From Lewinellaceae bacterium (GTDB taxonomy: Bacteria > Bacteroidota > Bacteroidia > Chitinophagales > Saprospiraceae): a stretch of 64,000 nt of DNA. A model generated the notes under the pieces. The model was not told the DNA's origin. It searched no databases and saw nothing but the letters and a program-made list of their open reading frames with translations. The DNA is taken from NCBI GenBank assembly GCA_020636225.1, contig JACJYI010000009.1, positions 92,114 through 156,113 on the forward strand, in the 5' to 3' direction. Shown here piece after piece: positions 1-9,082 of the stretch; within the stretch, counting starts at the first letter, position 1; every line of letters starts with the position of its first letter. The position numbers and the translations under genes are program-made.

Positions 1-125
1 CCAGCGTAGAGGAACTGCGCCATTATGCCGAGGATGAAGGCCAGAGCGCCGAAGAGATCGCGGCCATCACCGAGCCGGAAGAGGAGCTGAAGTTCCTCGC
101 CAGCGGGGTGGTGATCGTGCAGTAG
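1..125 (+). CDS. C-terminal fragment of an unidentified protein
   Basis: An open frame runs in from the left window edge (codons in phase with base 3) and stops with TAG at 123-125. It encodes about 40 residues that are acidic and alanine-rich and end in GVVIVQ. It is followed directly by a strong terminator, which supports a real gene end. Too little is visible to name the family. Confidence 0.5.
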   Translation, partial: SVEELRHYAEDEGQSAEEIAAITEPEEELKFLASGVVIVQ

Positions 126-139
126 AATCCACCGAATCG

Positions 140-175
140 AAAACCCCTTTCCCATAGAAAGGGGTTTTCTTTTTC
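140..175 (+). terminator. Rho-independent terminator
   Basis: An 11-bp perfect stem (140-150 pairs with 158-168, AAAACCCCTTT) with a 7-nt loop is followed by a T-rich tail. It lies 15 bp after the stop codon of the gene entering from the left, so it ends that transcript. Confidence 0.85.
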
Positions 176-358
176 ATTTTCAGAACCCGGCAAAAAGAGT
201 CTATTATTCTCCTGTTAAAAAAACAAGTTTGCTGGTCTTATCCACCTGAACATGCCCTTTGTCCGGCTGGTGACAATCCTACCCTACAGCTCGACCATCA
301 ACATACTGAAATTAGGATTTAACAACCTTATGCAGTATATTTCTTGAAAATTGAATAA

Positions 359-883
359 ATGCTCACCTTGCCCTTCCATACCCAGGAAGACACCATTTTA
401 CGGCAAATGATGAGCATGACCATGCTGACAACCACTCCCGGCTGGCAACCCTTACCTTCCGACTCCCTGATCCTTTACCAGATTGCCAATGGCCCCTCCG
501 CATCAGCCGGCCATGCACGTGCATTGATCCATGTGCTGTATGACCAGATCCTGGATCCGGCGTTTGTGGAGTACCCGGACACCACTTCCTGGCATGGAGG
601 TGGAGAATTACGTTCTCATCCTGAACCTGATCCGATGGCGGTTCGCTATTCCATCCTGCCAAACCCGACAACTGGTCAAATCCAGATTCTGAATAATCTC
701 ATTCCTTACAATGAACAGGTGTCGGTGACCGTCTTTAATGCCCTGGGCATGATGGTCGTATCTCGGCAACCCATTCATCCTGGTGATTGGTTTGATCTGT
801 CACCATTGGGAACCGGAATCTATTATCTGGTCCTTGTTCCAGAACAATTTGGCAGCCAGATCATAAAAGTGGTCAAGCAATGA
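359..883 (+). pseudogene. Orphan T9SS type A sorting-domain fragment
   Basis: 174 residues. The last ~75 form a type IX secretion sorting domain: SILPNPTTG at about residue 98, then VTVFNALGMMVVSRQ and a final GTGIYYLVLVPEQ. The part before it resembles the linker normally found just upstream of the sorting domain in large Saprospiraceae surface proteins. There is no signal peptide, and an in-frame TAA lies immediately before the first ATG, so Sec export and hence T9SS sorting looks impossible. It is probably the surviving 3' end of a larger secreted-protein gene. The stop overlaps the next gene by 4 bp (ATGA), so the two may still be translationally coupled. Confidence 0.55.
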
Positions 884-2487
884 GGTGGACATCCTATTAT
901 ACAAGGTTCAACCGTTCCCTCGCCCAATTTGCCTTCATTTGTTGTCTGGGGACGATCACGACATTGTTTTGGGCCAACCGAGCCTATAGCCAATGTGGGG
1001 AATATACAATCTATACCCTGGAAGAAAAAAATGAAGTCTATTTCACAACACGAATCAGAGAATTCAATGATTATTATTATTGGAATCTCTTTGGAAATCC
1101 TCAGTTTAAATATCCAGTTACACAAAATCGCTTGTTGAAAATTGATCAGGATCTGAACTTGATCTGGGCCACCATCCTGAAAGATGTCCCAGGGTCAATG
1201 TCCGGTTCACTGGTCTTTTTTCCGGGCGATTTTCTCCTGAAAGGGAATAAAGCTCTGGTCTTGAGTGATACCCGGGACAGTCTGTCCTGGCAACGCAGTT
1301 TTCTGGCCAACCAGGTGGACCTGGCCTCAGGACACCTGGATACCACCTATGCATTCGATCTGGGCTTGGATGTGTTGGATATTTACGATGGTATTTACAA
1401 TGCCATTCTGGCTACAGACAGCAGTGCTTATCTGTATACCGGAGAGTATATCTTACAAGACACGACTTATCTGGTAGTCATGAAAGCCGACTTCACAGGA
1501 GCCAAACATTGGGTGAAATCAATCCCCATGCCAACTCCGGGTTATTTTTATAGCCATCAACCCGGCATCGCCTTGCCCGGAGGGCAATACCTCATCGTTG
1601 TGAATGCCAACAAAGTGATCGGGGTGGACTACCTCGTCCGTATCGACAGTACCGGTGAGCTCCTGGAGATGATTACCGGGCCATTTGTGGAGGAAGGGAT
1701 CGATCTTGCCCTGCATCCCAACGGGAACATTGTGTATTTCAGCAAACCGAATCCCTATGTCATATCCAACAAGGTTGCCGGGATGCGCCTAACCATGCTC
1801 AGTCCCGACCTGGATACCCTGTGGAGTCATACCTACCATACGTTTGAGTACCCCTACAACTTTGCTTACGGAGCTGGAGAGGGGAAAAACCTCTCCATAG
1901 CCCCTGATGGTCGCATCCTGATGGTGGGCGAAAGCGGCCACACCTTGCACCTGGTCTGCTATTCGCCCGAGGGCGAACTCCTCTGGACCCGGGTAGTGCA
2001 CCTGTCCCCGGAAAAGGATATTAATGGCGCTCAGGTGCTCACTGAATTCGGCCAGGCCATCTGGACGTCGGATGGCTGCATCCTGGCCTCGGGCATCTAT
2101 CATGGGGGATTCAATGATTTTTATTACCGCCCCTTCCTCCTCAAGCTGGACTCCCTCGGATGTCTGGAGCCCGGATGTGAGGAGAATATCATCCTCAGTA
2201 CCGATCAACCTTCAGAGACCTTGCCCGATGACTGCTGGCAGGTCTATCCCAATCCCTTCAGTGGACCGATCCACCTTGAGTTGGATACAGACTGCCCCCT
2301 GGCAGATGTGGTCGACCAGGTGGTGATCACCGATATGCTGGGTCGGGAGGTGTACCGCCAACGTTTTTTACCTGGCACAACCAACCTGGAGATCGTCCTG
2401 CCTGCATCAGCCACAGGTATGTTGTCCCTGCGCATCCAGGCCGGACCGGTCATCCTGGGGCAACGGCATTTGATCCGGTTGGAGTAA
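880..2487 (+). CDS. Secreted T9SS-sorted repeat protein, likely beta-propeller
   Basis: 535 residues with an N-terminal signal peptide (hydrophobic stretch at about 15-35, cleavage near AYSQ). The body has repeated strands such as GKNLSIAPDGRILMVG and LALHPNGNIVYF, the look of a propeller-type ligand-binding or structural domain. The last ~80 residues are a T9SS type A sorting domain starting at WQVYPNPFSG. It should be exported by Sec, carried over the outer membrane by T9SS and then anchored or released. No catalytic motif was seen. It overlaps the upstream fragment by 4 bp. Confidence 0.8.
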   Translation: MRWTSYYTRFNRSLAQFAFICCLGTITTLFWANRAYSQCGEYTIYTLEEKNEVYFTTRIREFNDYYYWNLFGNPQFKYPVTQNRLLKIDQDLNLIWATILKDVPGSMSGSLVFFPGDFLLKGNKALVLSDTRDSLSWQRSFLANQVDLASGHLDTTYAFDLGLDVLDIYDGIYNAILATDSSAYLYTGEYILQDTTYLVVMKADFTGAKHWVKSIPMPTPGYFYSHQPGIALPGGQYLIVVNANKVIGVDYLVRIDSTGELLEMITGPFVEEGIDLALHPNGNIVYFSKPNPYVISNKVAGMRLTMLSPDLDTLWSHTYHTFEYPYNFAYGAGEGKNLSIAPDGRILMVGESGHTLHLVCYSPEGELLWTRVVHLSPEKDINGAQVLTEFGQAIWTSDGCILASGIYHGGFNDFYYRPFLLKLDSLGCLEPGCEENIILSTDQPSETLPDDCWQVYPNPFSGPIHLELDTDCPLADVVDQVVITDMLGREVYRQRFLPGTTNLEIVLPASATGMLSLRIQAGPVILGQRHLIRLE

Positions 2488-2763
2488 GGCTGCGAAACGA
2501 CCAGCTGGGGTTCAAATAAAGCATCGAGTGGAGCAATCGTTATCGGCCTGATGCCGTGACAAGCCGGCATGCCCCATCATGGCCCCATGACGCTTAACCT
2601 TTGACCTGTCCATGTGCTATCGGCCTCCATGATGCCCGGCTCCTTCCAGGTCTGCCACACCCGGCAGGACCTGCCGCACTGCTCCAATATCCGCTAAGGA
2701 AGGTATAACTCTCCAAGAGAGGTCCAGCCCGGGACGAACCCGTACCTTCGTCCATGTAGTTTC

Positions 2764-3093
2764 ATGTGCATGGCCTTCCCCGTCCGATCCATATCCCCCG
2801 ACCTCTTCCTGGCCGAACTGGCCCTGACCCACGATGCCATCCCTCTGGATGTGCGCACCGGGGAGGAGATCAAGAACCGGGGCACCCTGGACGGGGCTGT
2901 GCATCTGGACTATCTGGACACCCGGTTTGAATCGGCCATCGAATCGCTCGACCGGCTGGTGCCCTACTACCTGTATTGTGATACCGGCAAACGCAGTCGC
3001 CTGGCCTGCGAGCTGATGGCCTCCAGGGGATTCATGCTGGTGGCCTGGCTGGAAGGAGGCATCCATGCGCTGAACCCTGCATCATTCGATTGA
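2764..3093 (+). CDS. Single-domain rhodanese-like protein
   Basis: 109 residues, the size of a single rhodanese module (GlpE/PspE type). The active-site loop is YLYCDTGKRS (about residues 69-78), with a Cys nucleophile followed by Gly and Arg as in sulfurtransferases, and the early strand DVRTGEEI matches the conserved DVR. It should move sulfane sulfur from thiosulfate or a persulfide to a thiol acceptor. No signal peptide, so cytoplasmic. Translation could also start at the ATG at 2770. It stands alone between secreted-protein genes, but sulfur chemistry recurs at 14-26 kb. Confidence 0.8.
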   Translation: MCMAFPVRSISPDLFLAELALTHDAIPLDVRTGEEIKNRGTLDGAVHLDYLDTRFESAIESLDRLVPYYLYCDTGKRSRLACELMASRGFMLVAWLEGGIHALNPASFD

Positions 3094-3263
3094 TCGCCTT
3101 CTGAGAAAACGCTCTGCCCAGGATTGTTTGGTAGATTGTACGCAGGGGTTTTTCCGACTTTAGATCCGGAAATCATCAACTACAAGGCTCCATCGAACCC
3201 GCCTCTGCGCTTGCCTCTGGAACCATTTTTGATGCTGGCAGGTTTTCGTATTCTGCCTTATAG

Positions 3264-5222
3264 ATGAAATACTACCGATTGTTGCGATTTTTCCAACTCG
3301 TCCTGATCCTGCTTGCCGGGTTCATGTCGCCACTGGCCGCACAAAACCTCATCCCAGATCCCGGTTTCGAACTGTGGGACGGGACCGTCGGCAACCCACC
3401 AGAAACCTTGTCTCCCCTCACCTTCTGGTACGAAGCCAACGGCACCCCGGACCATCACCACCAGGACAATCCCGCTGGCAGTAACCTCACCAGTCTCCTC
3501 CCCTGCCCGACCGGCAACGGCAACACCGAATGTGGCATACCGCACTCCGGAAAAGCCGTGCTCGGCTGCTGGAAAGGTAACGGGCCGGACGGCAGCAAGG
3601 AATGGGCCGGCACCCAACTCCTGGAGCCCATGGTGCCCGGGGCTTGCTACAAGGTATCCTACTGGTTCCAGAACAAGGAGGACAATCCGAACTTCCTGAT
3701 GCTGACCAACCAGTGGGGTGTCTTCTTTTCCAAGACCATGATCCCCACCTTCAATCCCAACCTGATCAATTTCGCCACCCGCGCCGATCAATTCGTGACC
3801 TGCTCAGAAGTGAACGACGGGTCGGATTGGAGCTATGTTGAATTCCTGTACACCCCCACGGATGCCTATACCTATGCCTATGTCGGCTATATGGGCAATG
3901 TCTCCACGTCCACCTTCACTGCCTGGAGCAATGATTTCCAGATCGGTTTCTATGCCTGGTTTGATGATGTGGCGGTGGAGCGGATCGTTCCTGAACTGAC
4001 CACCACCGGCGATCAGACCATCTGCCTCGGAGACAGCGTGTTCCTCTCCGCCACGTCCAATTATCCGGTGGAATGGAACACCGGTACCAGCCTGGACACC
4101 GTCGATGGCCTCTGGGTCAAACCCACCGCTACCACGACCTATTCCGTTCGTACCCTGGATGGCACCAGTTGCTCCCTGACAGAAGACATCACCGTGACGG
4201 TCCTCGGTGCCACCATCAACCCGTTCACCGAGGCGGTTTGTGCCGGCACCAACCCGTTTGTGATCAACCCGCTCGCCGGCGCCGGCACCTGGTCCGGTCC
4301 AGGGATCATCAATCCGGCCACAGGGCTCTTCGATGCCGGACAAGCGGGCCCCGGGATCCACCTCCTCCAATTCGCTCCGGAAGGCGACTGTGCCCTGGGG
4401 TACCAGGTCGAGATCGAAGTTATCCCGGCACCGATCGTCGACTTCTCGGTCGACCAACCCGTAGGTTGCCCGCCCCACGCCCTGCAGTTCTTTGACGAAA
4501 GTGTCCCCAAGGTCGCCTCCGTCCTCTGGACCTTCGGTGATGGCACCATTGGCAACACCTTCAACGACCCCCTCAAGACCTACTTCGAATCGGGCTGGTA
4601 TTCGGTCACCCTGGAAGCCTATTATTCCGATTACTGCACGGCGGCGTTGACCAAGGACTCCTTCATTCATATCCTGGTGCCACCGACAGCCGATTTTTCC
4701 TTTACGCCCGATGATCCCTCGAACCTCCAACCGGAGGTTCAGTTCACCGATCGATCCACTGGCGACCCGCAATCCTGGTCCTGGAATTTCGGCGACGGCA
4801 ACTTTGGCACCGGAGCTGATCCTGCCCACACCTTTGCGCAGCCGGGCGTCTACGCCATTACCCTCGCCGTCGGCGGGGCCGAAGGGTGTGGGGATACCCT
4901 CACCCGTGAGCTGATCGTCCAGTGGGATATCCGCCTCTACCTGCCCACGGCCTTCTCCCCGAACCGGGACGGGATCAATGACATCTTCCAGCCTTCGGTG
5001 ATCGGTCCGATCGACACCTATCGCCTGCAGGTCTTCGACCGCTGGGGAGGCCTGCTCTTCGAATCCACCGACCCGCAGGTAGGCTGGAATGGGGAAGGGC
5101 GCGGCGGCCGCATCCTGGAACCCGGCGTATATACCTGGATCGTGGAGGCTCGCCCGGCCAGCTTTGGCGGACCCTTGCCCGAGGTGAAGAGGTATTTTGG
5201 TGAGCTGCAGCTCATGCGGTGA
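3264..5222 (+). CDS. Secreted PKD-domain protein with type B T9SS signal
   Basis: 652 residues. Signal peptide at 1-26 (ends PLAAQ). The N-terminal ~220 residues look like a carbohydrate-binding jelly-roll, opening with NLIPDPGFELWDG. Then come an Ig-like region and two PKD domains with the typical WTFGDG (about 420) and WNFGDG (about 505). The final ~90 residues are the gliding-motility-associated (CHU-type, type B) signal: YLPTAFSPNRDGINDIF, VFDRWGGLLFES and a closing GVYTWIVEA. Expected on the cell surface or in the medium, probably as an adhesin or polymer-binding protein. Confidence 0.85.
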   Translation: MKYYRLLRFFQLVLILLAGFMSPLAAQNLIPDPGFELWDGTVGNPPETLSPLTFWYEANGTPDHHHQDNPAGSNLTSLLPCPTGNGNTECGIPHSGKAVLGCWKGNGPDGSKEWAGTQLLEPMVPGACYKVSYWFQNKEDNPNFLMLTNQWGVFFSKTMIPTFNPNLINFATRADQFVTCSEVNDGSDWSYVEFLYTPTDAYTYAYVGYMGNVSTSTFTAWSNDFQIGFYAWFDDVAVERIVPELTTTGDQTICLGDSVFLSATSNYPVEWNTGTSLDTVDGLWVKPTATTTYSVRTLDGTSCSLTEDITVTVLGATINPFTEAVCAGTNPFVINPLAGAGTWSGPGIINPATGLFDAGQAGPGIHLLQFAPEGDCALGYQVEIEVIPAPIVDFSVDQPVGCPPHALQFFDESVPKVASVLWTFGDGTIGNTFNDPLKTYFESGWYSVTLEAYYSDYCTAALTKDSFIHILVPPTADFSFTPDDPSNLQPEVQFTDRSTGDPQSWSWNFGDGNFGTGADPAHTFAQPGVYAITLAVGGAEGCGDTLTRELIVQWDIRLYLPTAFSPNRDGINDIFQPSVIGPIDTYRLQVFDRWGGLLFESTDPQVGWNGEGRGGRILEPGVYTWIVEARPASFGGPLPEVKRYFGELQLMR

Positions 5223-5266
5223 TCCCGGTCACAGGACTGATCTTCACCGTCGGTTAGATTTGTCGG

Positions 5267-6610
5267 ATGAAATCAACATCCTACGATCTGGTGGTCATTG
5301 GTGGTGGCCCTGCCGGTGTCGAAGCTATTCGGGAGGCGGGCCTCCTGGGCCTGCGCTCGGCCATCATCCTCAATGCCCCTGCCGGCGGGCGCGCCGCCAA
5401 GGGCAGTCTCGTCCCCTCCAAGGTCTGGCTGGCCGCAGCCGAAGAAATGGACCATCTCCACCATCCACTGGCGACCCGAGCCCTGTCTGACCCACCCCGG
5501 CCCGACCTGGGAAAGATCAAACAGCGGATCACCGCGCAGTCGGAGGCGACCGTGCAGTGGAGTCGTGCCGAGATCGACAAGGCCGGTGCCCGTCTCATCA
5601 CGGGAACGGGAAAGCTCCTGGGACCGAACCAGGTGAAGGTGGAGGCCGAGGAAGGCGACCCGGAAATCCTCACCACTCGCTTCGTCCTCATCGCCACCGG
5701 TTCCGGCCCCAGCTTCAGCCCCGGTCTCAAACCGGACATGAAGCGGATCATCGCTCCGCGGCTGGCGTCCGGATTGACGGAGATCCCGGAGTCCCTGATC
5801 ATGGCCGGAGGCGGAGTGACCGGGACAGAATACGCCTATGCCTTTGCAGCGCTCGGCACACGGGTCACCATCCTCCAGAGCAACGGGCAACTTCTCCCGC
5901 GAATGGATACCGATATCAGCCAGGCCTTCGCCCGCTACCTGGAGTCCACCCTGCCGATCACCATCCACACGGGCGACGGGGTGGCATCCATGGCCCTGGA
6001 GGAGAATGAGGTCAGGGCAACCACCCGCAGTGGGAAGATCTACCGCGCCCAATATGGCTTCATCGCCACCGGGCGCCAACCAGACCCCTCCTGGCAGGAC
6101 CCTGCAGGACCAGCCCTGGCTGCTGACGAACAGGGATTCATCCAGGTGGATGGCCATGCCATGACCTCGGTGGAGGGCATCTATGCGGCCGGTGATGTGA
6201 CTGGTGCTCCGATGCTGGCCAATCGCGCCCTGATGCAGGCGAGGATCGCCGTCCGGCACATGGTGGACGGATCCTCCTCCCCATGGAACCAGCATCCGGT
6301 CATCGAAGGCGTGTACACCCATCCACCCGTGGCGCAGATCGGCGATATGTCCCCTGATCCTGCAGCCCGCTGGATCATCAAGTCTTACGATGAACTGCTC
6401 AAGGCCCGCCTGAAAGACGTGGGGTATGGAAAGCTGAAGATCAAGGTCGATACTGCGACGGGCATGATCCTGGGTGCCGCCGCCTTTGGCCTGCAGGCAC
6501 CGGACCTGCTGGCTCCCATCCAGACTGCCATGTTGAACGGTATCCACTATGACCGGCTGCGTGGACAGGTGCTGGCGTATCCCGGGTTTGCGGAACTGGT
6601 GAGTTTGTAG
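5267..6610 (+). CDS. Class I pyridine nucleotide-disulfide oxidoreductase-like flavoprotein without redox cysteines
   Basis: 447 residues, the length and order of dihydrolipoamide dehydrogenase: FAD motif VVIGGGPAGVEA (8-19), NAD-binding motif MAGGGVTGTEYA (~183), second FAD motif GIYAAGDVTG (~304) and a C-terminal dimerisation domain. The CxxxxC disulfide region reads GRAAKGSLVPSK, so both cysteines are gone, and the C-terminal His-Pro of the His-Glu dyad is replaced (AYPGFAEL). It therefore cannot work through a dithiol. It may act as a simple NAD(P)H-dependent electron transferase or transhydrogenase-like enzyme. Its start lies 44 bp after the preceding gene. Confidence 0.75.
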   Translation: MKSTSYDLVVIGGGPAGVEAIREAGLLGLRSAIILNAPAGGRAAKGSLVPSKVWLAAAEEMDHLHHPLATRALSDPPRPDLGKIKQRITAQSEATVQWSRAEIDKAGARLITGTGKLLGPNQVKVEAEEGDPEILTTRFVLIATGSGPSFSPGLKPDMKRIIAPRLASGLTEIPESLIMAGGGVTGTEYAYAFAALGTRVTILQSNGQLLPRMDTDISQAFARYLESTLPITIHTGDGVASMALEENEVRATTRSGKIYRAQYGFIATGRQPDPSWQDPAGPALAADEQGFIQVDGHAMTSVEGIYAAGDVTGAPMLANRALMQARIAVRHMVDGSSSPWNQHPVIEGVYTHPPVAQIGDMSPDPAARWIIKSYDELLKARLKDVGYGKLKIKVDTATGMILGAAAFGLQAPDLLAPIQTAMLNGIHYDRLRGQVLAYPGFAELVSL

Positions 6611-6791
6611 GTATTCTTCTCTTGTCAAGGAATGAGGACATGAATCGGTTGATTCGTATGGAAACATATTCATCAGATCTATCCAAAATAAATCACGAAA
6701 GGTTGCTTTTAGCATGCTGCAGTATTTCATGCAGGGCCTCATTGTGAAATATTAACTGTAGTAGCCCACCTCTGGCCCGCCTCATGCCGGC

Positions 6792-6815
6792 GCCCCGAGT
6801 ACTCGGGGCTTCTTT
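6792..6815 (+). terminator. Palindrome followed by T-rich tail, possible terminator
   Basis: A perfect 18-bp palindrome (GCCCCGAG-TACTCGGGGC at 6792-6809) is followed by TTCTTTT. It lies about 180 bp after the flavoprotein stop codon, rather far for a dedicated terminator, so it could also be a dispersed repeat. Confidence 0.4.
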
Positions 6816-7417
6816 TGACGCGCCAAAAGCATGCCTGCCGGCGTGCAGGAAGGCCAAAGCGCTTGTCGCCAAAAATGGGCCTTCTCCTTTTGTTTAAGAG
6901 CAGTGCTGACTCGTCCCTGGATTGGCAGCCGTTTACATCAGGACCCGGCCGCTCGTATTTGATCGGTGGTTTTTTGCATCATTGATACCCTTTTTTCATA
7001 TAAATTGTCAATATCCGCATCACAAGTCCGATCAAATAATGCGGCAGCTTGCATGATTGACTGTTTTCATACAAATGTAGATATCCATTGTTTGCTTGTT
7101 GGACGGGCCCTTGATGTGCTGGGAGGCCCTGGTTTGGCGACGATTAATTTTATTAGGGAGGGGGCAGGTTTGGATTGTATGATATGTAGAGTGTTATTTC
7201 ATTGATTATCAGCACTAATATTTTACGAAATACATTATTTTGGACAGATTAGTCATCAGATATCAAATGATGTTATGCCTGGAAGGTGGGCATTACTCTA
7301 CCGCAAGGCGTTGACGTGAATATCCAGGTTTAAGAAATTCCACTTTGAATTGTCATGACCCATCCTGGAATGGGACCGAACAGATTACTCCGGGAAAATG
7401 CATTCCAGACATGCCAT

Positions 7418-7481
7418 GACCCTGGAAGGGTCACATGTCTGTAGAAACGCAAAACGTTCATTTTCCGACCCCGGAGGGGTC
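7418..7481. repeat. Two copies of a 15-bp dyad, 49 bp apart
   Basis: GACCCTGGAAGGGTC at 7418-7432 and GACCCCGGAGGGGTC at 7467-7481 are each inverted repeats. They differ at two positions that keep the pairing, and each is followed by a similar tail (ACATGTC / GAATGTC). Compensatory change argues that the hairpin itself is conserved. It looks like a REP-type repeat unit. Confidence 0.55.
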
Positions 7482-7871
7482 GAATGTCCAATCTGACGGC
7501 TATCCCGATTTGGGCTTGAAAAGATGAGCCACAAACATTATCCACGCGATATGAATGAGCCGATCATCCGTTTGAGGGATCCAACTTTTCACCGCTTGGT
7601 ACCATCGGTGAGCTGTCATCTCCAGACCATTTCTCTGGCCCGGCACCAGACATCCAGCCATACAGCCGCATCCAGGCTCTTGTATTGGCAAGAATTCTCT
7701 GTCCCGTTCTTCTGTAACCTCCTTTATTAACGATGTTGTGGCTTGTGGATTGGCCTGAAAAAATACCTGCCATCCTTGATCCAAAGGGCCGGCTCTAGCA
7801 GACATCCTGAAATACGGATCGAGATCGAAAGAATCTTGGAAAGGCAGTTTACCTTTGGCAGACGCTTTTAG

Positions 7872-8408
7872 ATGGAAAACCCCCGTATCGAGATCCGCAT
7901 CCACCAGAAGAAATACCTGCTGCGAGGCGGGATGTTCGCCCTGCTGGCGCTGGCCGGTGTGTGGCTCCTCCTTTCGTACGCCCATCAGCAAACCTGGCTG
8001 ACACCCTGGGTGGTGCAGGTGATCGCCGGTGTCATGGTGTTCATCTTCGGGGTACTGGCCACCAATGACCTGCAAAAAGGCCTGGGCGACCCGATCGGCC
8101 TGGTGATCACCCCTGAAGGATTTATTGACCACGTCGGCAATCTCGGACTGGGATTGGTCCGCTGGAAGGAGATCCGGCAGATCCGGATGGATGCTGCCCG
8201 ATCCGGGAGTCATATCCTGATTGAGTTGATCAAACCCGACCAGATCAACAAGAAAAGCAGGAACCCCCTGCAACAGAATCTACTCCAGACCAACCTCAAG
8301 CTCTATGGCACGCCGGTGGTGATCGCCACTGATCACCTGATGATGGCTCCTGCCGATCTTCTGAGACTTCTGGAGGAACGTCATCAACCAACCAGGAAAC
8401 GGACATGA
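7872..8408 (+). CDS. STM3941-like membrane protein
   Basis: 178 residues with two N-terminal membrane helices (about 18-35 and 43-60), followed by a cytoplasmic domain with ITPEGFIDHVGNLGLGLVRW, the PH-like fold seen in proteins annotated as STM3941 family. The function of that family is unknown. The stop overlaps the next start by 4 bp (ATGA), and the three genes at 7872-9765 are chained by such overlaps, so they form an operon. Confidence 0.6.
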   Translation: MENPRIEIRIHQKKYLLRGGMFALLALAGVWLLLSYAHQQTWLTPWVVQVIAGVMVFIFGVLATNDLQKGLGDPIGLVITPEGFIDHVGNLGLGLVRWKEIRQIRMDAARSGSHILIELIKPDQINKKSRNPLQQNLLQTNLKLYGTPVVIATDHLMMAPADLLRLLEERHQPTRKRT

Positions 8409-9082
8409 CCAGCTGGAAATCGGCACTTTGGCGAAGATGGACCCTGGCTTGTGGCACAGGTGAATTTCTCGGAATTGGCATTGCCGGCGTGTCGATGTTC
8501 CTTTACATCCAACTGGTCGGGGAGCCGGACACACGACCGGCCCAATTCGGCCAGCTACTCACGGCATTGCTCGCAGGAGCTTTTGAGGGGTTTATTCTGG
8601 CAACCTTCCAGTTGCGTGTATTCCGGGAGTGCCTTCCCCAATTACCCCGGATGGTCTGGATCCGCTATACGATGGCCGTGGCTATGCTGGGCTGGCTGCT
8701 GGGCATGATCTATCCGACATTCTTTGCCTCTGGACCTGTCCAGGCAGGGTCTGTACCCGAACCTCCCCTCCTGCTGATATTGGGGGGAGCAGCGGCCATG
8801 GGGTTGACCCTCGGCGCCTTGTTTGGCTGGTTCCAATGGCTCGCTTTTCGTGCCTATGTGCCGCATACCAGGATCTGGATCCTGGCCAATGCCCTGGGGT
8901 GGATGGTGGGCATGGTCCTCATCTTCCTGTTTGCCACCATGCCGGACGAACAGACCCCTGCGGTATGGATCCTGCTCTCCGGGTTTGCCGGGGGGCTGCT
9001 GGGAGGCCTGAGCGTCGGGGCGATTACCGGCCTTTTCCTCTTGCATATCCTCGATCAGCATCACATTCAACTCGATTCATGA
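8405..9082 (+). CDS. Hypothetical multi-pass membrane protein
   Basis: 225 residues with about six predicted membrane helices rich in Gly and Ala (for example at 20-40, 85-105, 120-145, 155-178, 188-215). No known family was recognised. It overlaps both neighbours by 4 bp, so its synthesis is probably coupled to the STM3941-like protein and to the HD hydrolase. Confidence 0.7.
   Translation: MTSWKSALWRRWTLACGTGEFLGIGIAGVSMFLYIQLVGEPDTRPAQFGQLLTALLAGAFEGFILATFQLRVFRECLPQLPRMVWIRYTMAVAMLGWLLGMIYPTFFASGPVQAGSVPEPPLLLILGGAAAMGLTLGALFGWFQWLAFRAYVPHTRIWILANALGWMVGMVLIFLFATMPDEQTPAVWILLSGFAGGLLGGLSVGAITGLFLLHILDQHHIQLDS

Larger units (their letters stand above)
6611..7871. other. Gene-free 1.26-kb interval with small dyad repeats
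   Basis: No convincing gene is present on either strand; short open frames here lack family features. It contains an 18-bp perfect palindrome at 6792-6809, a pair of near-identical dyads at 7418-7432 and 7467-7481, and AT-rich DNA between about 6960 and 7350. Confidence 0.6.

Noticed and set aside
5273..6742. 489-codon minus-strand frame opposite the flavoprotein
   Set aside because: The plus strand encodes FAD- and NAD-binding motifs over the same region; the antisense product has none.
6966..7205. 79-codon plus-strand frame in the gene-free interval
   Set aside because: No ribosome binding site, family motif or upstream promoter; composition looks like non-coding AT-rich DNA.
7500..8273. 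257-codon minus-strand frame
   Set aside because: Half of it is antisense to the STM3941-like gene and the rest has no recognisable features or signal.
8629..9078. Extended N-terminus for the HD hydrolase
   Set aside because: The extra 150 codons lie in another frame of the membrane-protein gene. The HD protein has a good start at 9079 overlapping the previous stop.
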